Source of the DNA: Bog-159 sp049514955
GTDB lineage: Bacteria; Acidobacteriota; Terriglobia; Bryobacterales; Bryobacteraceae
Direction: 5' to 3'
DNA: 7,691 nucleotides
Assembly (NCBI GenBank): GCA_049514955.1
Contig: JBEKUO010000348.1
Span: forward strand, 1-7,691
This document shows positions 1 to 7,183 of this stretch, in pieces (positions within the stretch are counted from its first letter, which is position 1; each line of letters opens with the position of its first letter). The notes beneath the pieces were generated by a model. The model was given only the letters and a program-made list of their open reading frames with translations, was not told the origin of the DNA and ran no database searches. Made by a program: the position numbers and the translations under genes.

Positions 1-1130
1 ACGGGGTAGCCAACATCCATTACACATCGGCCTTTTTGCCATGGCATCGGGCGTTCACATACTTTCATGAACGTTTGCTGCAACGAGCGCTCCACGACGA
101 TAGTTTCCGGTTGCCGGTGTGGGATTGGGAGACCGATCCCAAGATTCCGTGGATCTACAGGAACTGGCTGAAGATACCAGGAGTTGACTGCAAATATTGC
201 AGGGCGGAGCGCGTTGACGGCATCGATCAAACCACTCTGCGCAACTGGCTGCTGGCCAAAAACTTCACAGATTTCGGGGGAGGCCGGTATGGCCCCTCTG
301 GCAACGCCGCGGACTGCGTGCACTCTCTTGTTCACTGCGAAGTGGGTGGCTACATGCCGGACTTTCGTGTTGCCGCTATGGACCCCATATTCTACGTTCA
401 TCACACAAACGTGGACCGATATTGGTGTGCTTGGGCCAAACATTATGGGGACTCCGGCGCGTACAAGCCCGGCTGGCCCACCGATCCGTTTGTCTTTTAC
501 GATGTCGACCAGGGATTGGTGTGCGTCCATGCGGACCAACTTCTAAACACGAAGGATTGGGGATATGAATACAAGCCCCCTGACATCCCGGTGTTCGCTT
601 TTACATCCGTTGATGCGGGCCCGAAAGGAAGCCTGGTTTCCATCGATCCGGGCGCCATTCTCCCGTTGCTGTTTGATATCGCTCAATTGTTGAACTCTGC
701 CAAGCCTGCCTCACACCTGAACACGTTCGACCAAGTTAAGCTGTTACTGCTCGAAATTGTTAAACAATTTCCCTTGGCGCCCTTTCCTTTTGATCTCAGA
801 ATGAAAGCACCGGCACTGCAATCGTCGCAGTGTCGTTACGGCCTCGCTCTCTCCGCAAACGGCACGACAAAGGTGATTGGCACCTTTACAATGTTCGCTG
901 CAGGACACGCCCACCACCATACCGAGGTTGCCACGCAGATTTCGATCACAACCTCTGTCCTAAGCGCACTCACCGACATCTTTACGCCGAGCGGCGCCAC
1001 GATGACATACGGCATCCTTAGTCCGGACGGGTCGCACTTGGAAGACCCGCAGGTACCGGACATACAGGTTGCCGAGATGCGCTACCCTACGTCGCAGGAC
1101 GACTTGAAAAAGCTATTAGGTACCCGGTAA
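1..1130 (+). CDS. Tyrosinase / polyphenol oxidase family type-3 copper enzyme, 5' end cut by the window
   Basis: Likely oxidises phenols or catechols with O2 at a dinuclear copper centre. The first whole codon is at position 3 and the frame is open to the left edge, so the TTG at 36 is not the start. Below, residues are numbered from that TTG codon. CuA: a His at 18-20 and a second His nine residues on (H4, in FLPWHR) match the second and third CuA ligands; the first lies outside. LPVWDW (26-31) is a family motif. CuB: HSLVH (H96, H100), then DPIFYVHHTNVDRYW (116-130) with the third ligand in the HH pair. NTKDWGYEY (171-179) resembles the end of the PPO1_DWL domain. The tail (about 255-350, with GTFTMFAAGH at 282-291) resembles the KFDV-type shielding domain of plant-like polyphenol oxidases. 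Family is confident; substrate is not. No Glu is seen just before H96, and base composition is lower in GC than downstream genes. Stop TAA at 1128-1130. Confidence 0.88.
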   Translation, partial: GVANIHYTSAFLPWHRAFTYFHERLLQRALHDDSFRLPVWDWETDPKIPWIYRNWLKIPGVDCKYCRAERVDGIDQTTLRNWLLAKNFTDFGGGRYGPSGNAADCVHSLVHCEVGGYMPDFRVAAMDPIFYVHHTNVDRYWCAWAKHYGDSGAYKPGWPTDPFVFYDVDQGLVCVHADQLLNTKDWGYEYKPPDIPVFAFTSVDAGPKGSLVSIDPGAILPLLFDIAQLLNSAKPASHLNTFDQVKLLLLEIVKQFPLAPFPFDLRMKAPALQSSQCRYGLALSANGTTKVIGTFTMFAAGHAHHHTEVATQISITTSVLSALTDIFTPSGATMTYGILSPDGSHLEDPQVPDIQVAEMRYPTSQDDLKKLLGTR

Positions 1131-1205
1131 ACGCCCTAGGAGCGGCCAAGAACGGCCATGCGACAATAGTCGTAGCGCGCCGATGCGGTGCCATGCGGCA
1201 TCCCC

Positions 1206-1883
1206 ATGCTCTCCGTCACCCAACTCGCCAAAACCTACCCAACCCCCCGCGGACCGCTCGCCATCCTTTCCAACGTCTCCTTCACTCTGAAGCGCGGCGA
1301 TGCCGCCGCCATCATGGGTCCATCCGGCGCAGGCAAAAGCACGCTCCTCTACATTCTTGGCGGGCTGGAACAACCGACATCCGGCACGGTCACGCTCGAT
1401 GGACGAAATCCCTTCACGCTCTCCGAAAAAGATCTTGCTGCCTTCCGCAATCAGTCGATCGGCTTCATCTTCCAGGATCACTGCCTGCTGCCGCAATGTT
1501 CGGTGATCGAAAACGTGCTGGTCCCGACGCTGGTAGCAAAGGTGGGGCAGGCGCTTCCGCCTGACAACCGCGCCCGCGATCTGCTGGCCCAAGTCGCTCT
1601 CAGCGATCGCCTCGATCATCGCCCCGCCGAGCTATCCGGCGGTGAAAAGCAGCGTGTAGCCCTGGCGCGCGCCCTAATCAACAACCCGCTCCTGCTACTC
1701 TGCGACGAGCCCACCGGCAACCTCGATCAGGCGTCGGCCGATGTCGTGGCTTCCCTGCTACTCGAACTGCATCAGCGGCAGGAAACCATCCTCGTTGTGG
1801 TCACTCACAGCGCCGAGCTGGCCGCCCGCTTCCCGCTTCGATACGAACTGCGCAATGCGAACCTCCACGCTGCTGGCGCGTAA
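1206..1883 (+). CDS. ABC transporter ATP-binding protein, LolD/MacB/YbbA type
   Basis: Cytoplasmic ATPase that powers the FtsX-type permease encoded next. Length is 225 residues from the ATG at 1206, normal for the LolD/MacB family. All nucleotide-binding motifs are intact: Walker A GPSGAGKST (38-46), Q-loop in FIFQDH (Gln90), signature LSGGEKQ (143-149), Walker B LLLLCDEP (162-169, catalytic Glu168), D-loop NLD (172-174) and H-loop His201 in VVTHS. HCLLPQ after the Q-loop and SVIENVLVP are typical of this subfamily. I chose ATG 1206 because MLSVTQLAKTY is how the family normally begins. An in-frame GTG at 1188 would add six residues, and an in-frame TAG at 1167-1169 limits the start further upstream. 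Neither start has a convincing Shine-Dalgarno. The 3' end overlaps the permease by 29 bases, so the two are surely co-translated. The family exports or extracts lipids, lipoproteins or peptides; the substrate here cannot be read from sequence. Confidence 0.95.
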   Translation: MLSVTQLAKTYPTPRGPLAILSNVSFTLKRGDAAAIMGPSGAGKSTLLYILGGLEQPTSGTVTLDGRNPFTLSEKDLAAFRNQSIGFIFQDHCLLPQCSVIENVLVPTLVAKVGQALPPDNRARDLLAQVALSDRLDHRPAELSGGEKQRVALARALINNPLLLLCDEPTGNLDQASADVVASLLLELHQRQETILVVVTHSAELAARFPLRYELRNANLHAAGA

Positions 1884-4800
1884 CCTCGGATGGTATTGGC
1901 GCACGAACCTGGCAGTGCTGCTGGGAGTCGCTACCGCGGCCGGCGTACTGGGCGGCGCGCTGCTGGTGGGTGATTCGGTGCGCGCCAGCCTTCGCGACCT
2001 GGTGCTGGCGCGGCTCGGCAACACCGAGTACGTAGTCAACCGCAACGGCTTCTTCCGCGAAGAACTGGCCAGCGCGCTCGGCCCCGCCTGCCCCATCGTG
2101 GCCATCGACGGCATGGTCGCGCACGAGCCTAGCGGGCGGCGCGCATTGCATGTTCAGATCTACGGAATCGACCAGCGCTTCTGGAAATTCCAAGCCGAGC
2201 CGGGATCCGCGCCATCCGCCCGTCAGGTTCTGCTGAGCGCCGCGCTGGCGCACGAACTGGGCGCGCAACCCGGCGACTCCATGCTGGTTCGCGTGGAGAA
2301 ACCCTCCGCGATTCCGCTCGAGTCGCTGCATGGCCGCAAGGAAGATGTGGGCAAGACTATCCGGCTCACGCTCGGCGGAGCCGCATTCCGCGAGTTCTCG
2401 CTCGAAGCGCAGCAGGGCGACATCCGCGCGGCGTATGTGCCGCTTGCCCGCCTCCAAAAGGAACTGGATCAAGCGGGCAAGGCCAATACGATTCTGGCCG
2501 GCGCCGGACCGCCCCCCGACCTCAAGGATCACTACACCCTCGAAGACCTCGGCATCAAGCTGCGCGTTTTGGCAAAGCAGCATTGCCTGTCGCTCGAAAC
2601 CGATAGCGCCATAATCCCCGACGCGTTGACGGAGCAAGCCACGGCTACGGCGCAGTCGCTTGGCCTGCGCGCAGAACCGGTCCTGACGTACCTGGCCAAC
2701 AGCATACGCGCCAACGGCCGCGAGATCCCGTATTCCGTGGTGACGGCGCTCGCCTCTCCACCGGGACCCGCGCAGGCGGACGGCATTACGCTGAACCAGT
2801 GGGCAGCGCGCGAGCTGGGCGCTAAGCCCGGCGACGCCTTGTCGCTCGAATACTACGTTTGGAAATCGGATGGCCGGCTGCACACCGAGAGCGCGGCATT
2901 CCGCGTAACGCAGATCGTCCCGCTGGAAGGCGCGGCCGCCGACCGCGACTTCGCGCCCGAATATCCCGGCATCACCGAATCGAACAGCCTGGCTGACTGG
3001 GATCCGCCGTTCCCCCTGGACCTACATCGTGTACGCCCCATCGACGAGCAATACTGGAAGCAGTACCGCACCACGCCGAAGGCCTTCATCGCGCTCGCCA
3101 GGGGCCGGCAGATCTGGGGCACGCGCTTCGGCAGCCTGACGTCCATACGGATCACGCCGCCGTCCGATGTCTACGGCAGCTTTCTGCGCACCGCGCTCGA
3201 CCCCGCCCAGATGGGCCTCGCCGTCATGCCTGTCAGAGCCCGCGCCCTCGAAGCCGCGCACGGCGCCACGGATTTCGGCGAGTATTTCGTCTACTTCAGC
3301 TTCTTCCTGATGGTCTCGGCGCTGCTACTGACCGGGCTCTTTTTCAAGCTGGGAGTCGAGCAGCGCATGCGCGAAATCGGCGTGCTGCGCGCCCTCGGCT
3401 TTTCGCTCTCGAAGATCCGGGCTCTGTTTCTGCTCGAAGGCGCGGTGCTGGCGGTAGCCGGCGCCGCAGCAGGATTGGCGGGCGCGCTGGCGTATGGCGA
3501 ATTCATCCTGTTCGGATTGCGCACCTGGTGGGTGGACGCGGTCGGCACCCGGCTGCTTACTCTGCATCCGTCCACTCCGTCGTTGGCCACGGGCGCGCTC
3601 GCCGGAGTGGTGACCGGCCTGGCGACCATCGCGTGGACGCTACGCGGGCTCGGTCCGGTCACGCCGCGAGGCCTGCTGGCAGGCGCGCAGAAGCCGCACT
3701 CCACAAAACGGCCGTTGCTCATCGGAGCGATTTCCGCCGCGCTCGCGCTCGTGCTTTTGGCGCTCGCGCTGCTGCGCAAACTGGACCAAACCACTGGCTT
3801 CTTCGGAGCCGGCACGCTGCTGCTGATCGCTGCCCTCTCGTTTGAATCCGCCTGGCTCCACGCGCGATCCTTCGCGTTTCTGCGCGGTCTGCTCAGCCTG
3901 AGCCTGCGCAGCGCCGCCTATCGCCCCGGCCGCACCATGCTGTGCGTCGCGCAGATCGCCTTCGCGACGTTTCTCATCGTGTCCGTGGACGCCTTTCGTG
4001 CCGGTGATTCCGCGGGCGCCGGTGGATTTCCGCTCATCGCGGAATCGGTCCTGCCGCTGATTCACGATCCGAATACTGCCGCCGGCCGCGAGGCCCTGAA
4101 CATCCCGCCGCTCGAAGGTGTCCAGTTCGTACCGTTCCGCTTGCGGCCGGGCGACGATGCAAGTTGCCTGAATCTCTATCAGCCGCACAATCCGCGCATC
4201 TTGGCGCCGCCCGCGGCTTTTCTTCGCAGCGCGCATTTCGCATTCCAGGAGTCGTCCCGGCCCACGCCGAATCCGTGGCTGCTGCTCGAGTCGCAGCCCG
4301 CCGATGGCGCCATCCCAGTGATCGCCGACGCCAACTCCATGACCTACGTGCTGCACCTCAAGCTCGGCGAGGAGTTCCTTCTGAATCACACACGTTTCCG
4401 CATGGTCGCAGCTTTGCAGGATAGCCTCTTCCAAAGCGAGCTACTGATCTCGGAAAAGAACTTCCTGCGCCTGTTTCCGGACGTGGAAGGCTACCGCTTT
4501 TTTCTGATCGACGTCTCACCCCAAAGAGCGCCGGAGGTGACCGGAGTGCTGGAGCAAGCCTTGTCCGATTACGGATTCGATGTGCAGCCGGCGGAAGCGC
4601 GCCTCGCCAGCTTCCACAAAGTTGAAAACACGTATCTGTCCACGTTCCGCAGTCTAGGCGCGCTGGGCTTGGTGCTGGGCACCGTGGGGCTAGCGGCGAT
4701 TCTGCTGCGCAACGTGCTGGAGCGCCGCCGCGAGCTGGCGCTACTGCGCGCTGTCGGATATCGCCCGGCGCATCTGACCGCCATGGTGCTCGCCGAAAAC

Positions 4801-5010
4801 GCGCTACTGTTGCTGCTCGGCCTGGCCACCGGCACCGTGTGCGCGCTGTTGGCGATTGCCCCCGCGGTCTCATTGCGCGGCGGCCACCTTCCGGCTGTGT
4901 CCTTGAGTTTGCTGCTGGCAGCGGTGCTGGCCACCGGAATCGCTGCATCGCTGGCCGCCACGGCTGCGGCTCTGCGCTCCCCACTGCTGGAAGCCTTGAG
5001 ATCGGAGTAA
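1855..5010 (+). CDS. Large FtsX-family ABC transporter permease (two FtsX domains)
   Basis: Inner-membrane partner of the preceding ATPase, 1051 residues from the ATG at 1855. The frame stays open upstream to 1741, but residues before MRTSTLL overlap conserved ATPase sequence in another frame and look non-coding. Predicted order by eye: TM1 (about 18-38) followed by GDSVRASLRD; a first extracytoplasmic domain (about 41-475); TM2-4 in the first FtsX domain (about 476-598); two middle helices (620-640, 647-668); a helix at 693-712; a second extracytoplasmic domain (about 713-930); and TM8-10 in the second FtsX domain (932-1040). Each FtsX domain has the coupling-helix hallmark: MREIGVLRALG (505-515) and RRELALLRAVG (958-968). 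The C-terminus SPLLEALRSE is also typical. This duplicated ten-helix layout matches YbbP-like/ABC3 permeases rather than four-helix MacB. No MacA-like adaptor is visible in the window. Substrate unknown; lipid or lipoprotein handling, or membrane stress response, is a family-level guess. Confidence 0.93.
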   Translation: MRTSTLLARNLGWYWRTNLAVLLGVATAAGVLGGALLVGDSVRASLRDLVLARLGNTEYVVNRNGFFREELASALGPACPIVAIDGMVAHEPSGRRALHVQIYGIDQRFWKFQAEPGSAPSARQVLLSAALAHELGAQPGDSMLVRVEKPSAIPLESLHGRKEDVGKTIRLTLGGAAFREFSLEAQQGDIRAAYVPLARLQKELDQAGKANTILAGAGPPPDLKDHYTLEDLGIKLRVLAKQHCLSLETDSAIIPDALTEQATATAQSLGLRAEPVLTYLANSIRANGREIPYSVVTALASPPGPAQADGITLNQWAARELGAKPGDALSLEYYVWKSDGRLHTESAAFRVTQIVPLEGAAADRDFAPEYPGITESNSLADWDPPFPLDLHRVRPIDEQYWKQYRTTPKAFIALARGRQIWGTRFGSLTSIRITPPSDVYGSFLRTALDPAQMGLAVMPVRARALEAAHGATDFGEYFVYFSFFLMVSALLLTGLFFKLGVEQRMREIGVLRALGFSLSKIRALFLLEGAVLAVAGAAAGLAGALAYGEFILFGLRTWWVDAVGTRLLTLHPSTPSLATGALAGVVTGLATIAWTLRGLGPVTPRGLLAGAQKPHSTKRPLLIGAISAALALVLLALALLRKLDQTTGFFGAGTLLLIAALSFESAWLHARSFAFLRGLLSLSLRSAAYRPGRTMLCVAQIAFATFLIVSVDAFRAGDSAGAGGFPLIAESVLPLIHDPNTAAGREALNIPPLEGVQFVPFRLRPGDDASCLNLYQPHNPRILAPPAAFLRSAHFAFQESSRPTPNPWLLLESQPADGAIPVIADANSMTYVLHLKLGEEFLLNHTRFRMVAALQDSLFQSELLISEKNFLRLFPDVEGYRFFLIDVSPQRAPEVTGVLEQALSDYGFDVQPAEARLASFHKVENTYLSTFRSLGALGLVLGTVGLAAILLRNVLERRRELALLRAVGYRPAHLTAMVLAENALLLLLGLATGTVCALLAIAPAVSLRGGHLPAVSLSLLLAAVLATGIAASLAATAAALRSPLLEALRSE

Positions 5011-5018
5011 CCTGGATC

Positions 5019-5189
5019 ATGCTCTATCGGCACGTAGTCTGTCTCGCTGGTCTTCTGGCGATCGTCCGGTGTTCGGAAGTGCAGGAAGCCAGATGGGGAT
5101 CGATCACCAAGATCCGGCTTCCCGGCGGCGGCAACGTAGGTCTCTACCAACCGAAGCATCCATCGCCCTTGGTCCCCACCCCTAGCTGA
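5019..5189 (+). pseudogene. 56-codon ORF, possible remnant of a VOC/glyoxalase-fold gene
   Basis: An ATG at 5019 opens a 56-codon frame ending in TGA at 5187-5189. A GGAG at 5004-5007, inside the end of the permease gene, sits 11 bases upstream, so translation is possible. Residues 1-16 are moderately hydrophobic, but there is no proper lipobox or clear signal-peptide cleavage site. From Trp26 on (5094 onward), the pattern WG, IRLPGGGNVGLYQPKHPSP (32-50) resembles the last strand and tail of VOC-superfamily proteins, where a WG then a DPDGN-like turn precedes GLYQP. The rest of a VOC domain is absent, so if the resemblance holds this is a decayed fragment rather than a gene. It could equally be a chance ORF. 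The resemblance is from memory of the family and was not searched. Confidence 0.3.
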
Positions 5190-5279
5190 CCCACTCCGGT
5201 TCGGAGAATGGCGCTGCAAAAATCCGGTGGCTGAAGACCTGCTAACGACGGTAAGCAACCGGACGGCCCGCTTCTGCCG

Positions 5280-5285
5280 TATAAT
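5280..5285 (+). promoter_or_regulatory. Putative sigma-70 -10 box (TATAAT) upstream of korA
   Basis: A perfect TATAAT in an AT-rich patch, inside the only substantial non-coding gap before korA. Transcription from it would start near 5292 and give a leader of roughly 45 bases. At 16-18 base spacing I see no TTGACA-like -35 hexamer (5257-5262 reads AACCGG), and the extended -10 TG is not at the right distance (TG at 5275-5276). The promoter may therefore depend on an activator, or use a divergent -35. Confidence 0.55.
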
Positions 5286-5324
5286 TAATAGGAAGCAGTA
5301 GTGAACAGGGCATTTTCCCAAAAC

Positions 5325-5329
5325 AAGGA
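5325..5329 (+). promoter_or_regulatory. Ribosome binding site of korA (AAGGA)
   Basis: AAGGA lies nine bases before the ATG at 5339. It supports that ATG as the start of korA over later in-frame ATGs such as the one at codon 44. Confidence 0.75.
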
Positions 5330-5338
5330 CCGCTATAA

Positions 5339-7183
5339 ATGTCAACGTTAGAAGTATCGCCGGCGGAGCCTCGCTTCAGCGAGCCCGGCCATACGGTAGT
5401 CAACGATTTTTCCATACAAGTCGCCACAGTAAACGGATCCGGCAGCCAGACTGCGAACACCGTACTCATGCGCTCGATCTTTCAGATGGGCGTGCCGGTG
5501 TCGGGCAAGAACATGTTCCCGTCGAACATCGCCGGGCTGCCCACGTGGTTCACGATTCGCGCCAGCAAGCACGGCTACATCGGCCGCAAGAAAGAGATCG
5601 ATCTGCTGGTGGCCATGAATCCAGAGACCGCCCGCGAAGACGTGACGAAGCTGGATGGCGGGGCAGCCGTTGTTTATGACGAGCCGATGAAGCTCGATGC
5701 GCTGCGCTCCGATCTCCATTTCTATCCCGTGCCGTTCGACAAGCTGGTGGCGCCGGTCTGCCCGGATGCCAAGCTGCGCAAGTTGGTGCGGAACATGATC
5801 TACGACGGCATCGTGGCATGGCTGCTGTCGATCGATATGGAAGAGATCCGCCAGGCGCTGGTGAAGCAGTTCGGCAAGCGCAAGGCCAAGGCCGCCGAGT
5901 TGAACTGGGGCGCCGCGCAGGCCGGCTACGATTACGCCGTGAAGACCTTCACCAAGAGCGACCCGTACCAAGTCAAGCGCATGCACGAGAACACGGGCAA
6001 AATCATCATCGAAGGCAACTCCGCCTGCGCGCTGGGCGCCATGTTCGCGGGAGTTACAGTTGTTACCTGGTATCCGATCACGCCATCCTCCTCGCTGGTC
6101 GAATCTCTGATCGGCTATCTGAAACGTTTCCGGATCGACAAGGAAACCGGCAGGGCGACTTTCGCGGTGGTGCAGGCGGAAGACGAGCTGGCCTCCATCG
6201 GCATGGCCCTTGGCGCCGGCTGGGCGGGCGCGCGCTCCATGACTTCCACCGCCGGCCCCGGCATCTCGTTGATGTCGGAATTCGTGGGGCTGGGATATTA
6301 CGCCGAAGTTCCCACGGTCATCTTTGACGTACAGCGCGTAGGACCTTCCACCGGATTGCCCACACGCACCATGCAGGGCGACATCTTATCGACGGCCCTG
6401 CTCTCGCATGGCGACACGCAGCATCCCATGTTTTTCCCGTGCTCGCCGGAAGAATGCTTCACCATGTCGATCGAAGCCTTCGACTTCGCCGAGCGCTTTC
6501 AAACTCCGGTGTTCGTCATGACCGACCTCGATCTGGGGATGAACAACTGGATGTCCGAGCCGTTCCCGTATCCCGATAAGCCGATCAATCGCGGCAAGGT
6601 ACTGAGCGCTGACGATCTGGATAAGCTCGGCAGTTTCGCGCGCTATAAAGACGTGGATGGCGATGGCGTGGGCTATCGCACGCTGCCCGCCACAAACCAC
6701 GCGGCGGCTGCGTATTTCACGCGCGGCAGCGGACATAACGAGCGCGCCCAATACACCGAGCGCGAAGACGATTACATACACAACATGGACAGGCTGGCGC
6801 ACAAGTTCGAGACGATGCGGAAGCATGTTCCAGCGCCCGTGATCCAGTACCGCGAAGACGCCGAGATCGGTTTCATCGCGGCGGGCACATCGCACTACGC
6901 GGTAGGTGAGAGCTGCGATCAGTTGCGCGACGAATACGACATCCCGGCCAGCTATTTCCGCCTGCGGGCGTATCCGTTCAACGCGGAGCTGGTCGAATTC
7001 ATCCAGCGCCACGAGCGCGTCTACGTGGTGGACCAGAACCGCGATGCGCAGTTGCTGGCGCTGATGCGCCTGGAAATGGCGCCGGAGGAAATCGCGAAAT
7101 TGAGGAGCATACGATATTACGGCGGGCTGCCGTTGGATGCCCGCACGATCACCGACGAAGTGATCGGCCAGGAGGGCAAATGA
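5339..7183 (+). CDS. korA: 2-oxoacid:ferredoxin oxidoreductase, fused gamma-alpha subunit (KorA type)
   Basis: Subunit of the cytoplasmic enzyme that decarboxylates a 2-oxoacid (probably 2-oxoglutarate) to acyl-CoA while reducing ferredoxin, or runs in reverse in reductive carbon fixation. It is 614 residues, normal for the fused form. Residues about 25-200 are the gamma domain (NGSGSQTAN at 32-40, GKNMFPSNIAG at 56-66). Residues about 220-440 are the alpha pyrimidine-binding domain: EGNSACALGAMFAG (225-238), YPITPSSS (245-252), QAEDELASIGMALGAGWAGA (279-298), TSTAGPGISLMSE (302-314) and GPSTGLPTRTMQGD (335-348). DVDGDGVGYRTLP (438-450) is a segment usual in KorA proteins. Residues about 506-612 form the C-terminal domain. 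No ferredoxin-type cysteine cluster is present, so the iron-sulfur cluster should sit in KorB. ATGA overlap with korB means coupled translation. It probably starts its own transcript, given the TATAAT upstream. The substrate is inferred from family type; pyruvate or branched-chain 2-oxoacids are not excluded. Confidence 0.94.
   Translation: MSTLEVSPAEPRFSEPGHTVVNDFSIQVATVNGSGSQTANTVLMRSIFQMGVPVSGKNMFPSNIAGLPTWFTIRASKHGYIGRKKEIDLLVAMNPETAREDVTKLDGGAAVVYDEPMKLDALRSDLHFYPVPFDKLVAPVCPDAKLRKLVRNMIYDGIVAWLLSIDMEEIRQALVKQFGKRKAKAAELNWGAAQAGYDYAVKTFTKSDPYQVKRMHENTGKIIIEGNSACALGAMFAGVTVVTWYPITPSSSLVESLIGYLKRFRIDKETGRATFAVVQAEDELASIGMALGAGWAGARSMTSTAGPGISLMSEFVGLGYYAEVPTVIFDVQRVGPSTGLPTRTMQGDILSTALLSHGDTQHPMFFPCSPEECFTMSIEAFDFAERFQTPVFVMTDLDLGMNNWMSEPFPYPDKPINRGKVLSADDLDKLGSFARYKDVDGDGVGYRTLPATNHAAAAYFTRGSGHNERAQYTEREDDYIHNMDRLAHKFETMRKHVPAPVIQYREDAEIGFIAAGTSHYAVGESCDQLRDEYDIPASYFRLRAYPFNAELVEFIQRHERVYVVDQNRDAQLLALMRLEMAPEEIAKLRSIRYYGGLPLDARTITDEVIGQEGK
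7170..7175 (+). promoter_or_regulatory. Ribosome binding site of korB (AGGAGG), inside korA
   Basis: A full AGGAGG ends four bases before the ATG at 7180 and lies within the last codons of korA. Spacing is a little short, but with the ATGA stop-start overlap it fixes the korB start and suggests balanced subunit production. Confidence 0.7.

Noticed and set aside
36..38. TTG at 36 as the true start of the copper oxidase
   Set aside because: The in-frame sequence upstream encodes a CuA ligand His (18-20) in the correct spacing, so the gene continues beyond the left edge.
1131..1205. Gap between the copper oxidase and the ATPase, checked for promoter and terminator
   Set aside because: There are only weak signals: GACAAT at 1162-1167 with no matching -35, a four-base stem CGAC/GTCG, and a repeated ATGCGG (1183-1188, 1193-1198). 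None is strong enough to call.
1188..1205. GTG at 1188 as the ATPase start
   Set aside because: The extra six residues do not fit the family N-terminus and no ribosome binding site precedes it; ATG 1206 is preferred.
1801..2883. 360-codon open frame on the minus strand
   Set aside because: It lies opposite the clearly coding permease gene, has Arg/Gln/Gly-rich composition typical of GC-rich antisense shadows, and shows no recognisable motif.
5194..5206. Small hairpin CTCCG-GTT-CGGAG after the permease and small ORF, considered as a terminator
   Set aside because: The stem is only five base pairs and no run of T follows, so an intrinsic terminator cannot be supported.
6650..6688. DVDGDG in KorA as a separate EF-hand-like calcium site
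   Set aside because: This segment is a usual part of KorA-type alpha subunits, so it is not an added domain here.
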